A model generated the notes under the pieces. It did not search any database, was not told where the DNA came from, and saw nothing but the letters and a program-made list of their open reading frames with translations. 22,729 nucleotides of DNA from Ruminococcus sp. UBA1409 (GTDB lineage Bacteria; Bacillota; Clostridia; Oscillospirales; Ruminococcaceae), in contig DBPX01000007.1 in NCBI GenBank assembly GCA_002305045.1, forward strand, positions 1 through 22,729, in the 5' to 3' direction. Shown one piece after another: positions 1-7,802 of this stretch (positions within the stretch are counted from its first letter, which is position 1; each line of letters opens with the position of its first letter). Both the position numbers and the translations under genes were made by a program.

Positions 1-18
1 TCTTTTCTGTGGCGAGTT

Positions 19-213
19 TCAGCTGCCAGTACGCAGGGCGATGTTTTTCCGTTCCTGCTCTGCAACGAACATCAAAAGGGAACGATAGATGTTGGCGAAA
101 TCGTCTCCCTCTGAAAAATGCTCCTCTATTATCGAGATAGAGTGGCCCTCGTTGGCTATTGATTTGAGCACCGTCCGCCCCGTGGTGCCAAGACCTATTA
201 TCACTATCCTCAT
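19..213 (-). pseudogene. Chimeric ORF: TrkA NAD-binding start joined to serine-recombinase-like tail
   Basis: The 64-residue product starts like a TrkA/RCK potassium-channel regulatory subunit: MRIVIIGLGTTGRTVLKSI is a Rossmann beta strand with a GxGxxG-type nucleotide loop. After about residue 31 the similarity stops. The tail instead carries AEQERKNIALRT, matching the AExERxxIxxRT helix of serine recombinases/DNA invertases, preceded by a GDD motif also seen in invertases. A TGA stop follows soon after. A normal TrkA-type protein is about 220 residues, so this is truncated. The start has a good ribosome site (GGAGG) and lies 37 bases after the Na/phosphate transporter gene, so the 5' part is in its natural place. 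It may be a recombination junction or an assembly chimera. The TrkA start is fairly sure; the recombinase tail is a motif-level call. Confidence 0.55.
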
Positions 214-250
214 GCTCTGGCCTCCGAAATTCAGCCAAAGAAGCTATCAG

Positions 251-1891
251 CTAGCTGTGCATACCGGCATACGCCTGTGCGATATTTAGTATATGGTCGC
301 CGATTCTTTCAAAGTCGGTTAAAAGCTCGGAGTAGAGTATGCAAGCCTCCTCCGAGCACTCGCCCCGCCTCATCCTTTCAAGATGGCACTCACGGTAGGC
401 TCTTGTCATATCGTCCATTCTCTGCTCCATTGCGGCAATCCTTGAGAGCCATTTTGCGCTGTCCGACTCACGGACAAGAAGCCTCTCGACCGCCTCAAGG
501 GTTATGCTCCTCATACAAGACAGCTCCTCCCTTGCCATTTCGGAGAAAACGATTGATTTTTTACTCATCGTCTCGGTATAGCCGGCGATGTTTGTGGCAT
601 GGTCGCCGATTCTCTCGGCGTTGCCGGTGATAAGAAACAGCCGCTCGATGTCCTGCACGCTCTCGGTGTTGGTATTGTTGATGAGAATCTTGGAGATATA
701 CTGGGATATCTCCTTATTCATGGTGTCTATGACCTCCTCGGTGTCGTTTACAAGCTGCAAAAGCTCAGAGTCGGGATTTAGCACCGAGTCAAAGGCTCTT
801 GCCAGATTCTCGCCGGAGAGGGATATCATCTTTTTAATCTCCTGGGACAAAAGGTCGGTATGTACGGCGGAGAGTCCAAGGCTTGTCCCTCCTCTTCTGA
901 ACTCCTCGGTTATCGAGTAGAGGGAGGTTACATGGCCGTCCTCCTTCTCGCTTGCCCTCTCGGGAAGGAGCCTTTCGGCAAGGTCAGCCAAAAGCCCGCC
1001 CACGGGCAGAAGGAGCAGAGTCGTCGTGACATTGAAGATGGTGTGCATATTGGCTATCTGAGCTATAGGCCGTCCCGGGGTCAGCCCGCCTACAAGCTGT
1101 GTAACCGGCAGGGTAAGACATAAAACGGTGAACACCGCAGTTCCTATGATGTTGAACATGAGGTGTATTATAGTAGTTCTCTTGGCGGCACGGTTTGTCC
1201 CTATGGACGCCAAAACCGCCGTGATGCAGGTGCCTATGTTCGAGCCGAACAGCACATATACAGCGCTCGAAAAGGGAATAAGCCCGCTCTGGGCCAGAGT
1301 CTGGAGTATTCCGACCGCCGCAGAGGAGGACTGGATAACCGCAGTGAATATAGTTCCCGCAAGGATTCCTATAATCGGGTTCTCAAAGTTTGTCATCAGC
1401 GAGATAAAAGCCTCGCTGCTCTCTAGAGGCTCCATGGCGGCGCTCATGGTGTCCATACCTATAAACAGCACTCCGAAGCCGGCAAGAATCTTTCCGATGT
1501 GCTGGACCTTAGGCTCCTTCACGAATACAACCATCGCAACGCCCAAAAAGGCAAGCAGCGGAGCCATCATCCCGACATCCAGGGTTATAAGCTGCGCCGT
1601 GACTGTAGTTCCGATGTTAGCTCCCATGATTATCCAGACAGCCTGCCTCAGAGTCATCATCCCGGAATTGACAAAGCCGACCACCATTACCGTAGTTGCG
1701 GAGGAGGACTGGATAACCGCAGTTATCCCCATCCCCACCAGAACACCTAGAATACGGTTGGAGGTCAGCCTTTCGAGTATTCTTTTCATACGGTTGCCTG
1801 CTGCGCCCTCGAGTCCGGAGCTCATCATCTGCATACCGTAGAGGAAGAGGGCGAGTCCGCCCAAGAGCCTTGAAATGTCAGCCAGTCCCAT
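251..1891 (-). CDS. Na+/phosphate cotransporter with C-terminal PhoU-like domain
   Basis: 546-residue membrane protein of the NptA/PNaS family, expected to import inorganic phosphate with sodium across the cytoplasmic membrane. The family hallmark QSSSATT is at residues 61-67, and a second copy, QSSSAA, is near residue 186, reflecting the inverted internal duplication of the two Na_Pi_cotrans domains. Hydrophobic segments fill residues 1 to about 310. The remaining C-terminal part is helical and charged and resembles a PhoU domain, which in this family is thought to regulate transport. The length is normal for the transporter-PhoU fusion. The start has the ribosome site AAGGAGGG about five bases upstream. 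The next gene downstream starts like TrkA, so this may be an ion-transport operon. The exact transported anion cannot be read from sequence. Confidence 0.9.
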   Translation of the reverse strand: MGLADISRLLGGLALFLYGMQMMSSGLEGAAGNRMKRILERLTSNRILGVLVGMGITAVIQSSSATTVMVVGFVNSGMMTLRQAVWIIMGANIGTTVTAQLITLDVGMMAPLLAFLGVAMVVFVKEPKVQHIGKILAGFGVLFIGMDTMSAAMEPLESSEAFISLMTNFENPIIGILAGTIFTAVIQSSSAAVGILQTLAQSGLIPFSSAVYVLFGSNIGTCITAVLASIGTNRAAKRTTIIHLMFNIIGTAVFTVLCLTLPVTQLVGGLTPGRPIAQIANMHTIFNVTTTLLLLPVGGLLADLAERLLPERASEKEDGHVTSLYSITEEFRRGGTSLGLSAVHTDLLSQEIKKMISLSGENLARAFDSVLNPDSELLQLVNDTEEVIDTMNKEISQYISKILINNTNTESVQDIERLFLITGNAERIGDHATNIAGYTETMSKKSIVFSEMAREELSCMRSITLEAVERLLVRESDSAKWLSRIAAMEQRMDDMTRAYRECHLERMRRGECSEEACILYSELLTDFERIGDHILNIAQAYAGMHS

Positions 1892-1947
1892 ATTTACCCT
1901 CCTTAAAGCTTAAATAGACGGTGTCTGCCTTAACAGCAGCTTATCCT

Positions 1948-1971
1948 GCCCGGCGAAGGAATCCGCCGGGC
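1948..1971 (-). other. Perfect 8-bp hairpin in the gap before the Na/phosphate gene
   Basis: GCCCGGCG and CGCCGGGC form a perfect 8-bp GC stem with an 8-base loop in the 111-base gap between the anchored hypothetical protein and the transporter gene. There is no T-run on either side, so it is not a standard intrinsic terminator. It may be a processing or attenuating structure. I saw no clear promoter for the transporter gene in this gap. Confidence 0.4.
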
Positions 1972-2002
1972 TGTGCCGGGCTTGGGTATGGATATTAAAT
2001 TT

Positions 2003-2740
2003 TCAGTCTATCCTGTAGCAGTCGACCCTCACGCCGCTGCCGGTAGGAGTGACTATCGTTCTTAAGCTCTCGGTCTGCCAGTGGGAAAGAGCCTCGCTGT
2101 CGGTTATGATTGTCGGGGTGCACATATCAAGGGCGTCTCCGTTGTTCTCTATGAAGATGGAGCACTCCCTGCCGGTGTAGTCCTTCCCCTTCAGCAGGTA
2201 CCTCGCCGAGAACGCCGGGCTGCCGCTTATCCCCCATTTCTGAGTGTCGCAGCCTGTTCCCTGAATCTCGCCGGTGAAGTAGTATCCCTGGGAGCTTCCC
2301 GTAAAGGGTATCATGTTGACAGTCCCCGCAGAGGAGCTGACTCCGTAGCCCTGCTGGGTGTATACATCGACAGACATGAGGTACTCAAGCACCTCTACGC
2401 CGTCTTTAAGCTCCTTGGCACGGTCAAGAGCCGCCTCCCTTGTCATAAGGGGGGACGCCTGCGAGCCGTCTCCTTTCTCATCGCTTCCCGTGTGAGGGGA
2501 GTAAAATACCCTCTCGAGCGCTGCGCCGCTGACGCTGTCCGAAGCCTCCATGCCGTCCTCCAAAGAATCTAAGGTAATATTTTCCTTATCATTATTTACA
2601 TCCCTAGAGCCTGCCCCGGAGCCTCCAAGAGAGTAGCCTACAGCCAGTCCCGAGACTAAAGCTATTATCACCGCCGAGACGGTAACCGCCGCCATAAGAC
2701 CGCTCTTTTTTGCCTTAGCAGGCTTTTCCTGTGATTCCAT
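2003..2740 (-). CDS. Membrane-anchored extracytoplasmic protein, function unknown (possible DUF3237-like domain)
   Basis: 245 residues. A short basic N-terminus rich in Lys and Ala is followed by one hydrophobic segment at about residues 14-37. The rest is polar and predicted outside the membrane, with a low-complexity acidic linker from about 45 to 90. There is no lipobox cysteine, so it is a signal-anchored protein rather than a lipoprotein. The C-terminal half (roughly 120-245) looks like a beta-rich domain. The run YYFTGEIQGTG, then ARYLLKGKDYTG, then IFIENNG is reminiscent of the DUF3237 barrel family, but this is a weak pattern match. The gene starts 11 bases after the ABC exporter gene with an AGGAG ribosome site inside the junction, so it is almost certainly the third gene of the exporter operon. 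It could be an accessory or immunity-like partner of the exporter; that is inference. Confidence 0.7.
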   Translation of the reverse strand: MESQEKPAKAKKSGLMAAVTVSAVIIALVSGLAVGYSLGGSGAGSRDVNNDKENITLDSLEDGMEASDSVSGAALERVFYSPHTGSDEKGDGSQASPLMTREAALDRAKELKDGVEVLEYLMSVDVYTQQGYGVSSSAGTVNMIPFTGSSQGYYFTGEIQGTGCDTQKWGISGSPAFSARYLLKGKDYTGRECSIFIENNGDALDMCTPTIITDSEALSHWQTESLRTIVTPTGSGVRVDCYRID

Positions 2741-2751
2741 AAAGACTACTC

Positions 2752-4662
2752 CTACTCAAGCTCGAACGCCCCGGTGTAAAGCTGATAATACTGACCCCTG
2801 GCGTCGATAAGCTCCTGATGGCTTCCTCTTTCGATGATCTGTCCGTGGTCCAAAACTATTATGACATCCGAGTTTTTGACGGTGGACAGCCTGTGAGCTA
2901 TTACAAATACCGTTCTTCCGACCATCAGAGCGTCCATTCCACGCTGGACTATAGCCTCCGTCCTTGTGTCTATCGAGCTTGTCGCCTCGTCAAGAATCAT
3001 GACCGGCGGGTCGGCGACGGCGACTCTTGCTATCGAGATAAGCTGCCTTTGTCCCTGGGAGAGGTTGGAGCCGTTTTCTAAGAGCATGGTGGAATAGCCG
3101 TCAGGCAGTCTTTGAATAAAATCGTCCGCCCCGGAGAGCCTGGCCGCAGCCATGCACTCCTCGTCGGTAGCGTCAAGCCTGCCGTACCTTATGTTGTCCA
3201 TAACCGTCCCGGTGAAAAGGTTGGTGTCCTGAAGGACTATTCCAAGAGAACGCCTTAAATCGTCCTTTTTAATCTTGTTGATGTTTATGCCGTCGTAGCG
3301 GATCTTACCGTCCGCAATGTCGTAAAAGCGGTTTATAAGGTTGGTAATCGTGGTCTTTCCGGCTCCAGTCGCTCCGACGAAGGCGACCTTCTGTCCCGGC
3401 TTGGCATATAGGCTTATGCCCTTTAGGACAGGCTTGCCCTCCTCGTACTCGAAGTCGACATCAAACATCCTGACATCGCCCTTAAGCGGAGTATAGGTGA
3501 CGCTGCCGTCCGCCGAGTGAGGATGCTTCCACGCCCAGCTCGAGGTGCGCTCGCTTGTCTCGGTGACGCTCCCGTCAGCAGCCTCGACCGAGTTTACAAG
3601 CCTTACATAGCCGTCGTCGACCTCGTGGGGCTGGTCCATAAGCTCAAAGATTCGCTTTGTTCCCGCAAGTCCCATGATGACGGCGTTTATCTGGTGGGAG
3701 ACCTGGTTTATATTTCCCGTGAACTGCTTTGTCATGTTTAAAAAGGGGACTACTATGCTTATAGAGAACGCCGCTCCCTTTAAGCTCAGATTCGGCATCC
3801 CGCTTATCAGGAAGATTCCGCCGACGATGGCGATTATTACATAGAGTATATTTCCGATGTTGTAAAGAAGAGGTCCTAGTGTGTTGGCGTATTTATTTGC
3901 ACGGTTGGAGTCGTTAAACAGCCTGCCGTTAAGCCTGTCGAAGTCCTTTATAGACTCCTCCTCGTGGCAGAACACCTTTACAACCTTCTGACCGTTCATT
4001 ATCTCCTCGGCAAAGCCCTCAAGCCTTCCTAAAGAGCGCTGCTGCCTGACAAAGTATTTAGAGGAGCCGCCGCCTATCTTCCTTATAAAAACGGTCATGA
4101 GTACGACTCCCAGCACAACAACCGCCGTCAGCGGCACGCTGAAGTATATCATTATGAAAAACAGCACCAGAACGCAGGTCGCAGACATCAGTATCTGCGG
4201 GAGGCTCTGGGATATCATCTGCCTCAGAGCGTCTATATCGTTGGTGTAGTGGCTCATGATGTCGCCGTGGTCGTTGGTGTCAAAATACTTGATCGGGAGC
4301 CTTTGCATATTCTCAAACATCTTCTGACGAAGCTTCTTGAGGGTGTTCTGGGTGATAATCGCCATAAGCTGGTAGAAAACTACATCCGCCGCCAGCGACA
4401 AAATGTATAATATCACCAGGACACCGACCATGCCGAGGATTTTACCTCCCACCGAGGACCAGTCCTGATTGCTGCTCTCCTCGATTAGCTGGATGATATT
4501 CTGCATGAACAGCGAGGGTATGCTCCTTATGATTGAGTTGAATACTATGAGGAATACTGCTACCGGCGCCATCACCGGGAAGAAGGAGAACACCAGCTTC
4601 AAAAGCCTTATCAAAAGCCCGCTTCTTTTAGCCTTTGTTTCCCGTGGAACATTTACAGCCAT
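2752..4662 (-). CDS. Heterodimeric ABC exporter subunit with intact catalytic NBD
   Basis: 636-residue half-transporter: six transmembrane helices in about residues 20-330, then a nucleotide-binding domain. Visible motifs are Walker A GATGAGKT near residue 432, Q-loop VLQD, signature LSQGQ near 535, Walker B VMILDEATS near 557 with the catalytic Glu present, and H-loop IAHR near 589. The non-standard signature LSQGQ next to an intact Glu and His is what is expected for the catalytic subunit of asymmetric exporters such as TM287/288 or BmrC/BmrD, because this signature completes the partner's degenerate site. A linker of about 50 residues rich in Ser, Thr and Asp sits between the two domains. 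The start ATG shares one base with the stop of the upstream partner gene (TGATG), implying translational coupling. The substrate is unknown; drugs, lipids or peptides are all possible. Confidence 0.93.
   Translation of the reverse strand: MAVNVPRETKAKRSGLLIRLLKLVFSFFPVMAPVAVFLIVFNSIIRSIPSLFMQNIIQLIEESSNQDWSSVGGKILGMVGVLVILYILSLAADVVFYQLMAIITQNTLKKLRQKMFENMQRLPIKYFDTNDHGDIMSHYTNDIDALRQMISQSLPQILMSATCVLVLFFIMIYFSVPLTAVVVLGVVLMTVFIRKIGGGSSKYFVRQQRSLGRLEGFAEEIMNGQKVVKVFCHEEESIKDFDRLNGRLFNDSNRANKYANTLGPLLYNIGNILYVIIAIVGGIFLISGMPNLSLKGAAFSISIVVPFLNMTKQFTGNINQVSHQINAVIMGLAGTKRIFELMDQPHEVDDGYVRLVNSVEAADGSVTETSERTSSWAWKHPHSADGSVTYTPLKGDVRMFDVDFEYEEGKPVLKGISLYAKPGQKVAFVGATGAGKTTITNLINRFYDIADGKIRYDGININKIKKDDLRRSLGIVLQDTNLFTGTVMDNIRYGRLDATDEECMAAARLSGADDFIQRLPDGYSTMLLENGSNLSQGQRQLISIARVAVADPPVMILDEATSSIDTRTEAIVQRGMDALMVGRTVFVIAHRLSTVKNSDVIIVLDHGQIIERGSHQELIDARGQYYQLYTGAFELE
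4636..4651. promoter_or_regulatory. parS-like site (candidate ParB/Spo0J binding site)
   Basis: On the minus strand this reads TGTTCCACGGGAAACA, which differs from the typical bacterial parS sequence TGTTCCACGTGAAACA at one of 16 positions. It lies within codons 4-9 of the exporter gene and about 11 kb from oriC; parS sites of Firmicutes cluster near the origin and often lie inside genes. The mismatch falls in the central core, so binding strength is uncertain. The parA/parB genes are not in this window. Confidence 0.45.
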
Positions 4663-6437
4663 CAGTCAGCACCCTCCTTTACCATATTTTCGGCAAGGCT
4701 CTCGTCCACCGAGGACTTGTTCTGAGAGATGTAAATCCCCCTGTAAATCTCGGAGCTGCCAAGGAGCTGCTCGTGGCTTCCTATGGCTGAGATTCTGCCG
4801 TTCTCCATTACTATTATCCTGTCAGCGTCCTCCACAGAGGCGGTGCGCTGGGCTATTATTATCTTAGTAGTCTCAGGTATGTACCTCTTTAAGGCCGCTC
4901 TAATCTTAGCGTCGGTCTTGGTGTCGACTGCGCTGGTGGAATCGTCGAATATGATTATCTTGGGCTTTTTGAGAAGCGCCCTTGCTATGCACAGCCTTTG
5001 CTTCTGACCGCCGGAGACATTGGCTCCGCCCTGCTCGATGTGGGTGTCGTAGCCGTCCGGGAAGCTGTCTATAAACTCGTCTGCACAAGCCATTTTGCAG
5101 GCGGCTATAAGCTCCTCGTCGCTGGCCTCCTTATTTCCCCAGCGAAGATTCTCCTTAATCGTCCCGGAGAACAAAAGATTCTTCTGCAAAACAACCGCAA
5201 CGCTGTTTCTCAGAGTGTCAAGGTCGTAGCTTCTTACATCCTCCCCGCCGACAAAAACGCTTCCCTCGGTGACATCGTAAAGCCTCGGGATAAGCTGGAC
5301 AAGCGAGGATTTCGAGGAGCCTGTGCCTCCGATTATTCCTATAGTCTCGCCCGAGCGAATCTTCAGCTCGATATGCTCAAGGGCGTTTCTTTTAGCCTTC
5401 TTAGAGTATTTGAAGGAGACGCCTCTAAACTCAACCGAGCCGTCCTTGACCTCATAAAGAGGGCTTTCAGGGCTTGACAGGGTAGGCTCCTCCCTTAAAA
5501 CCTCGCAGACACGCTTGCAGGACTCGTCGGCAAGGGTTATCATTACAAAAATCATCGAAAGCATCATAAGGCTGTTTAGCATCATGAAGCCGTAGGTCAG
5601 AAACGCCGAGAGCTGACCGACATCGAACCTTGTCCCGCCGGTGGTGACTATCATATAGGAGCCGACGGTGAGGTTAAGCACCATGACGGCATAGAGACAG
5701 AACTGCATCAGGGGAGCGTCCAGCGAGACGATTCTTTCGGCAATGGTGAAGTCCCTTGCGATATCGGAGGCCGCTGCTCCGAACTTTTTATTCTCATAGT
5801 CCTCCCTGACGAACGACTTTACTACCCTTATTCCCTTGATGTTCTCCTGGATGGAGGCGTTGAGCCTGTCGTACTTTTTGAACACCGAGCGGAATCTCGG
5901 CATCGCCTTTTTGATTATCAAAAACAAGCCTCCGCCTAAGACCGGGACTACAAACACAAATATCCATGCCATGCTTCCGCCCATGATAAACGCCATTATA
6001 AAGGCAAAGATCAGCATAAGGGGGGACCTTATCGCCGTCCTTATAATCATCATGTAGGCGTCCTGTATGTAGGTTACATCTGTTGTTAGCCTCGTCACAA
6101 GACTGGAGGTGGTAAACCTGTCGATATTTTCAAATGAAAAGCTCTGGATTCTTGCAAACATATCCGCCCTCAGGTTTTTTGCAAAGCCACAGGCGGCGTC
6201 CGAGCAGGTATGGGCGGCACAGATGCCGAATATCAGGGACAAAACAGCCATCACGGCCAGAACAGCCCCCGATTTTAGAATGTCGTTTAAATCTCCGCCG
6301 TCCTTGATGACATTGACAAGCTCCGCTATTATAAAAGGTATTATACAGTCCAAAATGACCTCGATAATAACGAATACCGGCGTTAAAAGAGCAGGCTTTT
6401 TATACTCTCTGATGCTCTTTGCCAAGGTTTTTAGCAT
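4662..6437 (-). CDS. Heterodimeric ABC exporter subunit with degenerate NBD
   Basis: 591-residue half-transporter with six transmembrane helices in about residues 15-310 and a C-terminal nucleotide-binding domain. Walker A is GGTGSSKS near residues 368-375 and the signature is the canonical VSGGQ near 473. Walker B reads IIIFDDSTS near 497, with Asp in place of the catalytic Glu, and the switch His is Gln (IAQR near 528). These two replacements mark the non-catalytic subunit of an asymmetric exporter. Together with the LSQGQ of the next gene they predict one degenerate and one hydrolytic ATP site in a TM287/288-like heterodimer. The start has the ribosome site AAAGGAG about seven bases upstream. 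It is the first gene of an operon driven by the promoter at 6547-6575. No regulator gene is adjacent. Function as an exporter is family knowledge; the substrate is unknown. Confidence 0.93.
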   Translation of the reverse strand: MLKTLAKSIREYKKPALLTPVFVIIEVILDCIIPFIIAELVNVIKDGGDLNDILKSGAVLAVMAVLSLIFGICAAHTCSDAACGFAKNLRADMFARIQSFSFENIDRFTTSSLVTRLTTDVTYIQDAYMMIIRTAIRSPLMLIFAFIMAFIMGGSMAWIFVFVVPVLGGGLFLIIKKAMPRFRSVFKKYDRLNASIQENIKGIRVVKSFVREDYENKKFGAAASDIARDFTIAERIVSLDAPLMQFCLYAVMVLNLTVGSYMIVTTGGTRFDVGQLSAFLTYGFMMLNSLMMLSMIFVMITLADESCKRVCEVLREEPTLSSPESPLYEVKDGSVEFRGVSFKYSKKAKRNALEHIELKIRSGETIGIIGGTGSSKSSLVQLIPRLYDVTEGSVFVGGEDVRSYDLDTLRNSVAVVLQKNLLFSGTIKENLRWGNKEASDEELIAACKMACADEFIDSFPDGYDTHIEQGGANVSGGQKQRLCIARALLKKPKIIIFDDSTSAVDTKTDAKIRAALKRYIPETTKIIIAQRTASVEDADRIIVMENGRISAIGSHEQLLGSSEIYRGIYISQNKSSVDESLAENMVKEGAD

Positions 6438-6459
6438 TTTTTTCTCCTTTCCTTATTCC

Positions 6460-6484
6460 TCCCGGCTGGACTGTCAGCCCGGGA
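6460..6484 (-). promoter_or_regulatory. GC-rich hairpin in the 5' leader of the ABC exporter operon
   Basis: On the minus strand TCCCGGGCTG and CAGCCGGGA pair as a 9-bp stem with one bulged base and a 6-base loop. It is transcribed from the operon promoter and ends about 23 bases before the start codon, just ahead of the ribosome site. No T-run follows it, so it is a leader structure rather than a terminator. A role in translation control or mRNA stability is inference. Confidence 0.4.
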
Positions 6485-6546
6485 TGGCGAAATCACAGGT
6501 AAATTAACAGGAGGTTTTTAGCTCCGTTATTTATGCAGACACTTTT

Positions 6547-6575
6547 ATTTTAACTCTAACTTATGTTATTGTCAA
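6547..6575 (-). promoter_or_regulatory. Sigma-A-type promoter of the ABC exporter operon
   Basis: On the minus strand a perfect -35 TTGACA (6570-6575) and a -10 TAAAAT (6547-6552) are separated by exactly 17 bases. Transcription would start near 6540 and give a leader of about 100 bases before the exporter start codon at 6437. Confidence 0.8.
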
Positions 6576-6621
6576 GCGGTTTTTGAGTATAAGCGAGAAT
6601 TAGTGCGAAATAAAGAAAATA

Positions 6622-6650
6622 TTGACATCGGCAAGGAGTTTATGTATAAT
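6622..6650 (+). promoter_or_regulatory. Perfect-consensus sigma-A promoter of the nucleotidyltransferase gene
   Basis: TTGACA (6622-6627) and TATAAT (6645-6650) both match the consensus at six of six positions with an optimal 17-base spacer. Transcription should start near 6657, about 57 bases before the ATG. Such a strong promoter suggests high constitutive expression. Confidence 0.88.
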
Positions 6651-6663
6651 GAAATAAATAAAT

Positions 6664-6691
6664 CGGGCTTATGGCAGTCATATGCCGCCCG
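6664..6691 (+). promoter_or_regulatory. Leader hairpin upstream of the nucleotidyltransferase gene
   Basis: CGGG (6664-6667) pairs with CCCG (6688-6691), and the inner GGCA (6673-6676) pairs with TGCC (6683-6686), giving a bulged stem-loop at the very 5' end of the predicted transcript. It may stabilise the mRNA. No known riboswitch is recognisable. Confidence 0.3.
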
Positions 6692-6713
6692 AAGGATGAA
6701 GGGATGAAGCTTT

Positions 6714-7595
6714 ATGAACTCTACTTTACTTATACTGGCAGCCGGTCTCGGCTCGAGATTCGGCGGAAACAAGCAGATATCCAATGTCGGACCTAACGGT
6801 GAAATCCTGATGGAATACTCCATCCACGACGCTATCAAGGCGGGCTTTAAAAAGGTGGTTTTCGTCCTCAAGGAGGAGATGATAGAAAGCGTTAAGGCTA
6901 CCGTCGGCGAGAAATTCAAGGACAGGGTGGAGCTTTGCTACGCCGTGCAGGACTATTCCTCGCTTCCTAGCTTCTACAGCCTCCCTCCCGAGAGGACAAA
7001 GCCGTTCGGAACGGTACACGCCGTGCTCTCGGCGAAGGAGTACCTCACAGAGCCGTTTGTCACCGTCAACGCTGACGACTACTACGGAGTCTCATGCTTC
7101 AAGCTTATGCAGGGTCTTTTGGACAGGATAAGCTCGGGCAGCGAGGCGGCTATCGTCACATACATCCTAAAAAATACCCTCAGCGACAACGGCGGAGTCA
7201 CAAGAGGAGTCTGCACGGTTTCAGACGGCGAGCTTGTAAGGGTCGACGAGACCGGCGGCATCCAGCTTAAGGACGGCGTCCTTGCCGGAGAGAACGGACC
7301 CGTCCCGGAGGACAGCCAGGTGTCCATGAATCTCTGGGGCTTCTCAAACCTCACGCTTTCAAGGATGGAGGAGTATTTCAACAGCTTCCTGTCCTCGCTC
7401 AAGCCGGAGGAAATCAAGGCGGAGTGCCTTCTTCCCACCATGGTAAACGATATGCTCTCCTCGGGCGAGCTTAAGGTATACGCCGCACAGTCCGGCGACA
7501 GGTGGTTTGGCATCACCTACAAGGCGGACAAGGAGGATGTCGAGTCAAAGCTTAAGGAGCTCCATAAAAGCGGAGTCTATCCTGATACGCTTTAA
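6714..7595 (+). CDS. Sugar-phosphate nucleotidyltransferase family protein
   Basis: 293 residues, single NTP-transferase Rossmann-type domain. The nucleotide-binding signature LAAGLGSRFGGNKQ is at residues 8-21, KPFGTVHAVL (nucleotide/sugar pocket) at about 96-105, and the metal-binding NADDYYG at 119-125. Enzymes with this signature couple an NTP and a sugar 1-phosphate (or similar phosphate) to make an activated NDP-sugar and pyrophosphate. The specific sugar is not readable. The chosen ATG follows a GGATGAAGGG ribosome-binding stretch. Two upstream ATGs are excluded: the one at 6696 meets a stop within four codons and the one at 6704 is in another frame. The gene is monocistronic, with its own perfect promoter and terminator. 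It is the only gene in the window transcribed toward the origin, head-on to replication. Confidence 0.88.
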   Translation: MNSTLLILAAGLGSRFGGNKQISNVGPNGEILMEYSIHDAIKAGFKKVVFVLKEEMIESVKATVGEKFKDRVELCYAVQDYSSLPSFYSLPPERTKPFGTVHAVLSAKEYLTEPFVTVNADDYYGVSCFKLMQGLLDRISSGSEAAIVTYILKNTLSDNGGVTRGVCTVSDGELVRVDETGGIQLKDGVLAGENGPVPEDSQVSMNLWGFSNLTLSRMEEYFNSFLSSLKPEEIKAECLLPTMVNDMLSSGELKVYAAQSGDRWFGITYKADKEDVESKLKELHKSGVYPDTL

Positions 7596-7603
7596 AATCA
7601 CAA

Positions 7604-7650
7604 ATGCATTTGCATGGCATCTGCACATGCATTTGCATATGCATCTGCAT
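7604..7650. repeat. Two-copy tandem repeat of ATGCATTTGCAT / GCATCTGCA units
   Basis: Two units of 23 and 24 bases (7604-7626 and 7627-7650), each made of ATGCATTTGCAT followed by GCATCTGCA, lie between the stop codon of the nucleotidyltransferase gene and its terminator. The units are rich in short palindromes (CAAATGCATTTG at 7601-7612, TGCATATGCA in the second unit). They would be in the 3' UTR of that transcript. Function unknown. Confidence 0.75.
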
Positions 7651-7658
7651 AGCAACTG

Positions 7659-7688
7659 CCCCGTCCCTTTTTAGAGACGGGGTTTTTT
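7659..7688 (+). terminator. Intrinsic terminator of the nucleotidyltransferase gene
   Basis: CCCCGTC (7659-7665) and GACGGGG (7676-7682) form a perfect 7-bp stem with a 10-base loop, immediately followed by six T residues. It is a classic rho-independent terminator 64 bases after the stop codon. Confidence 0.92.
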
Positions 7689-7708
7689 CCTAAGAAGCAG
7701 TACTGACG

Positions 7709-7802
7709 GCTCCCGGAGGTCCCGCCGGGGAGGACGCCGACCCTTCGGGGATTTCATCCCCTCCTGCCGCCTTCCTGCGGTAGGTCACAGGGGTAAGGTG
7801 AC
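7709..7802. other. Hairpin-rich non-coding island between two terminators
   Basis: This stretch lies between the plus-strand terminator and the gyrA terminator, so neither neighbour's transcript should cover it. It contains a series of short stems: TCCCGG with CCGGGGA (bulged), GGGGAT/ATCCCC (7747-7752 with 7756-7761, 3-base loop), CCGC/GCGG (7767-7780) and GTCAC/GTGAC (7784-7788 with 7798-7802). No reading frame or promoter is convincing. It may be a repetitive palindromic element or a remnant of a small RNA. I cannot assign it to a known RNA family. Confidence 0.4.

Noticed and set aside
1320..1720. Repeated GGAGGAGGACTGGATAACCG in the Na/phosphate gene
   Set aside because: It encodes the duplicated TAVIQSSS motif of the transporter family and is not a DNA repeat element.
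7604..7650. CRISPR-like repeat
   Set aside because: Only two adjoining units with no spacers and no cas genes.
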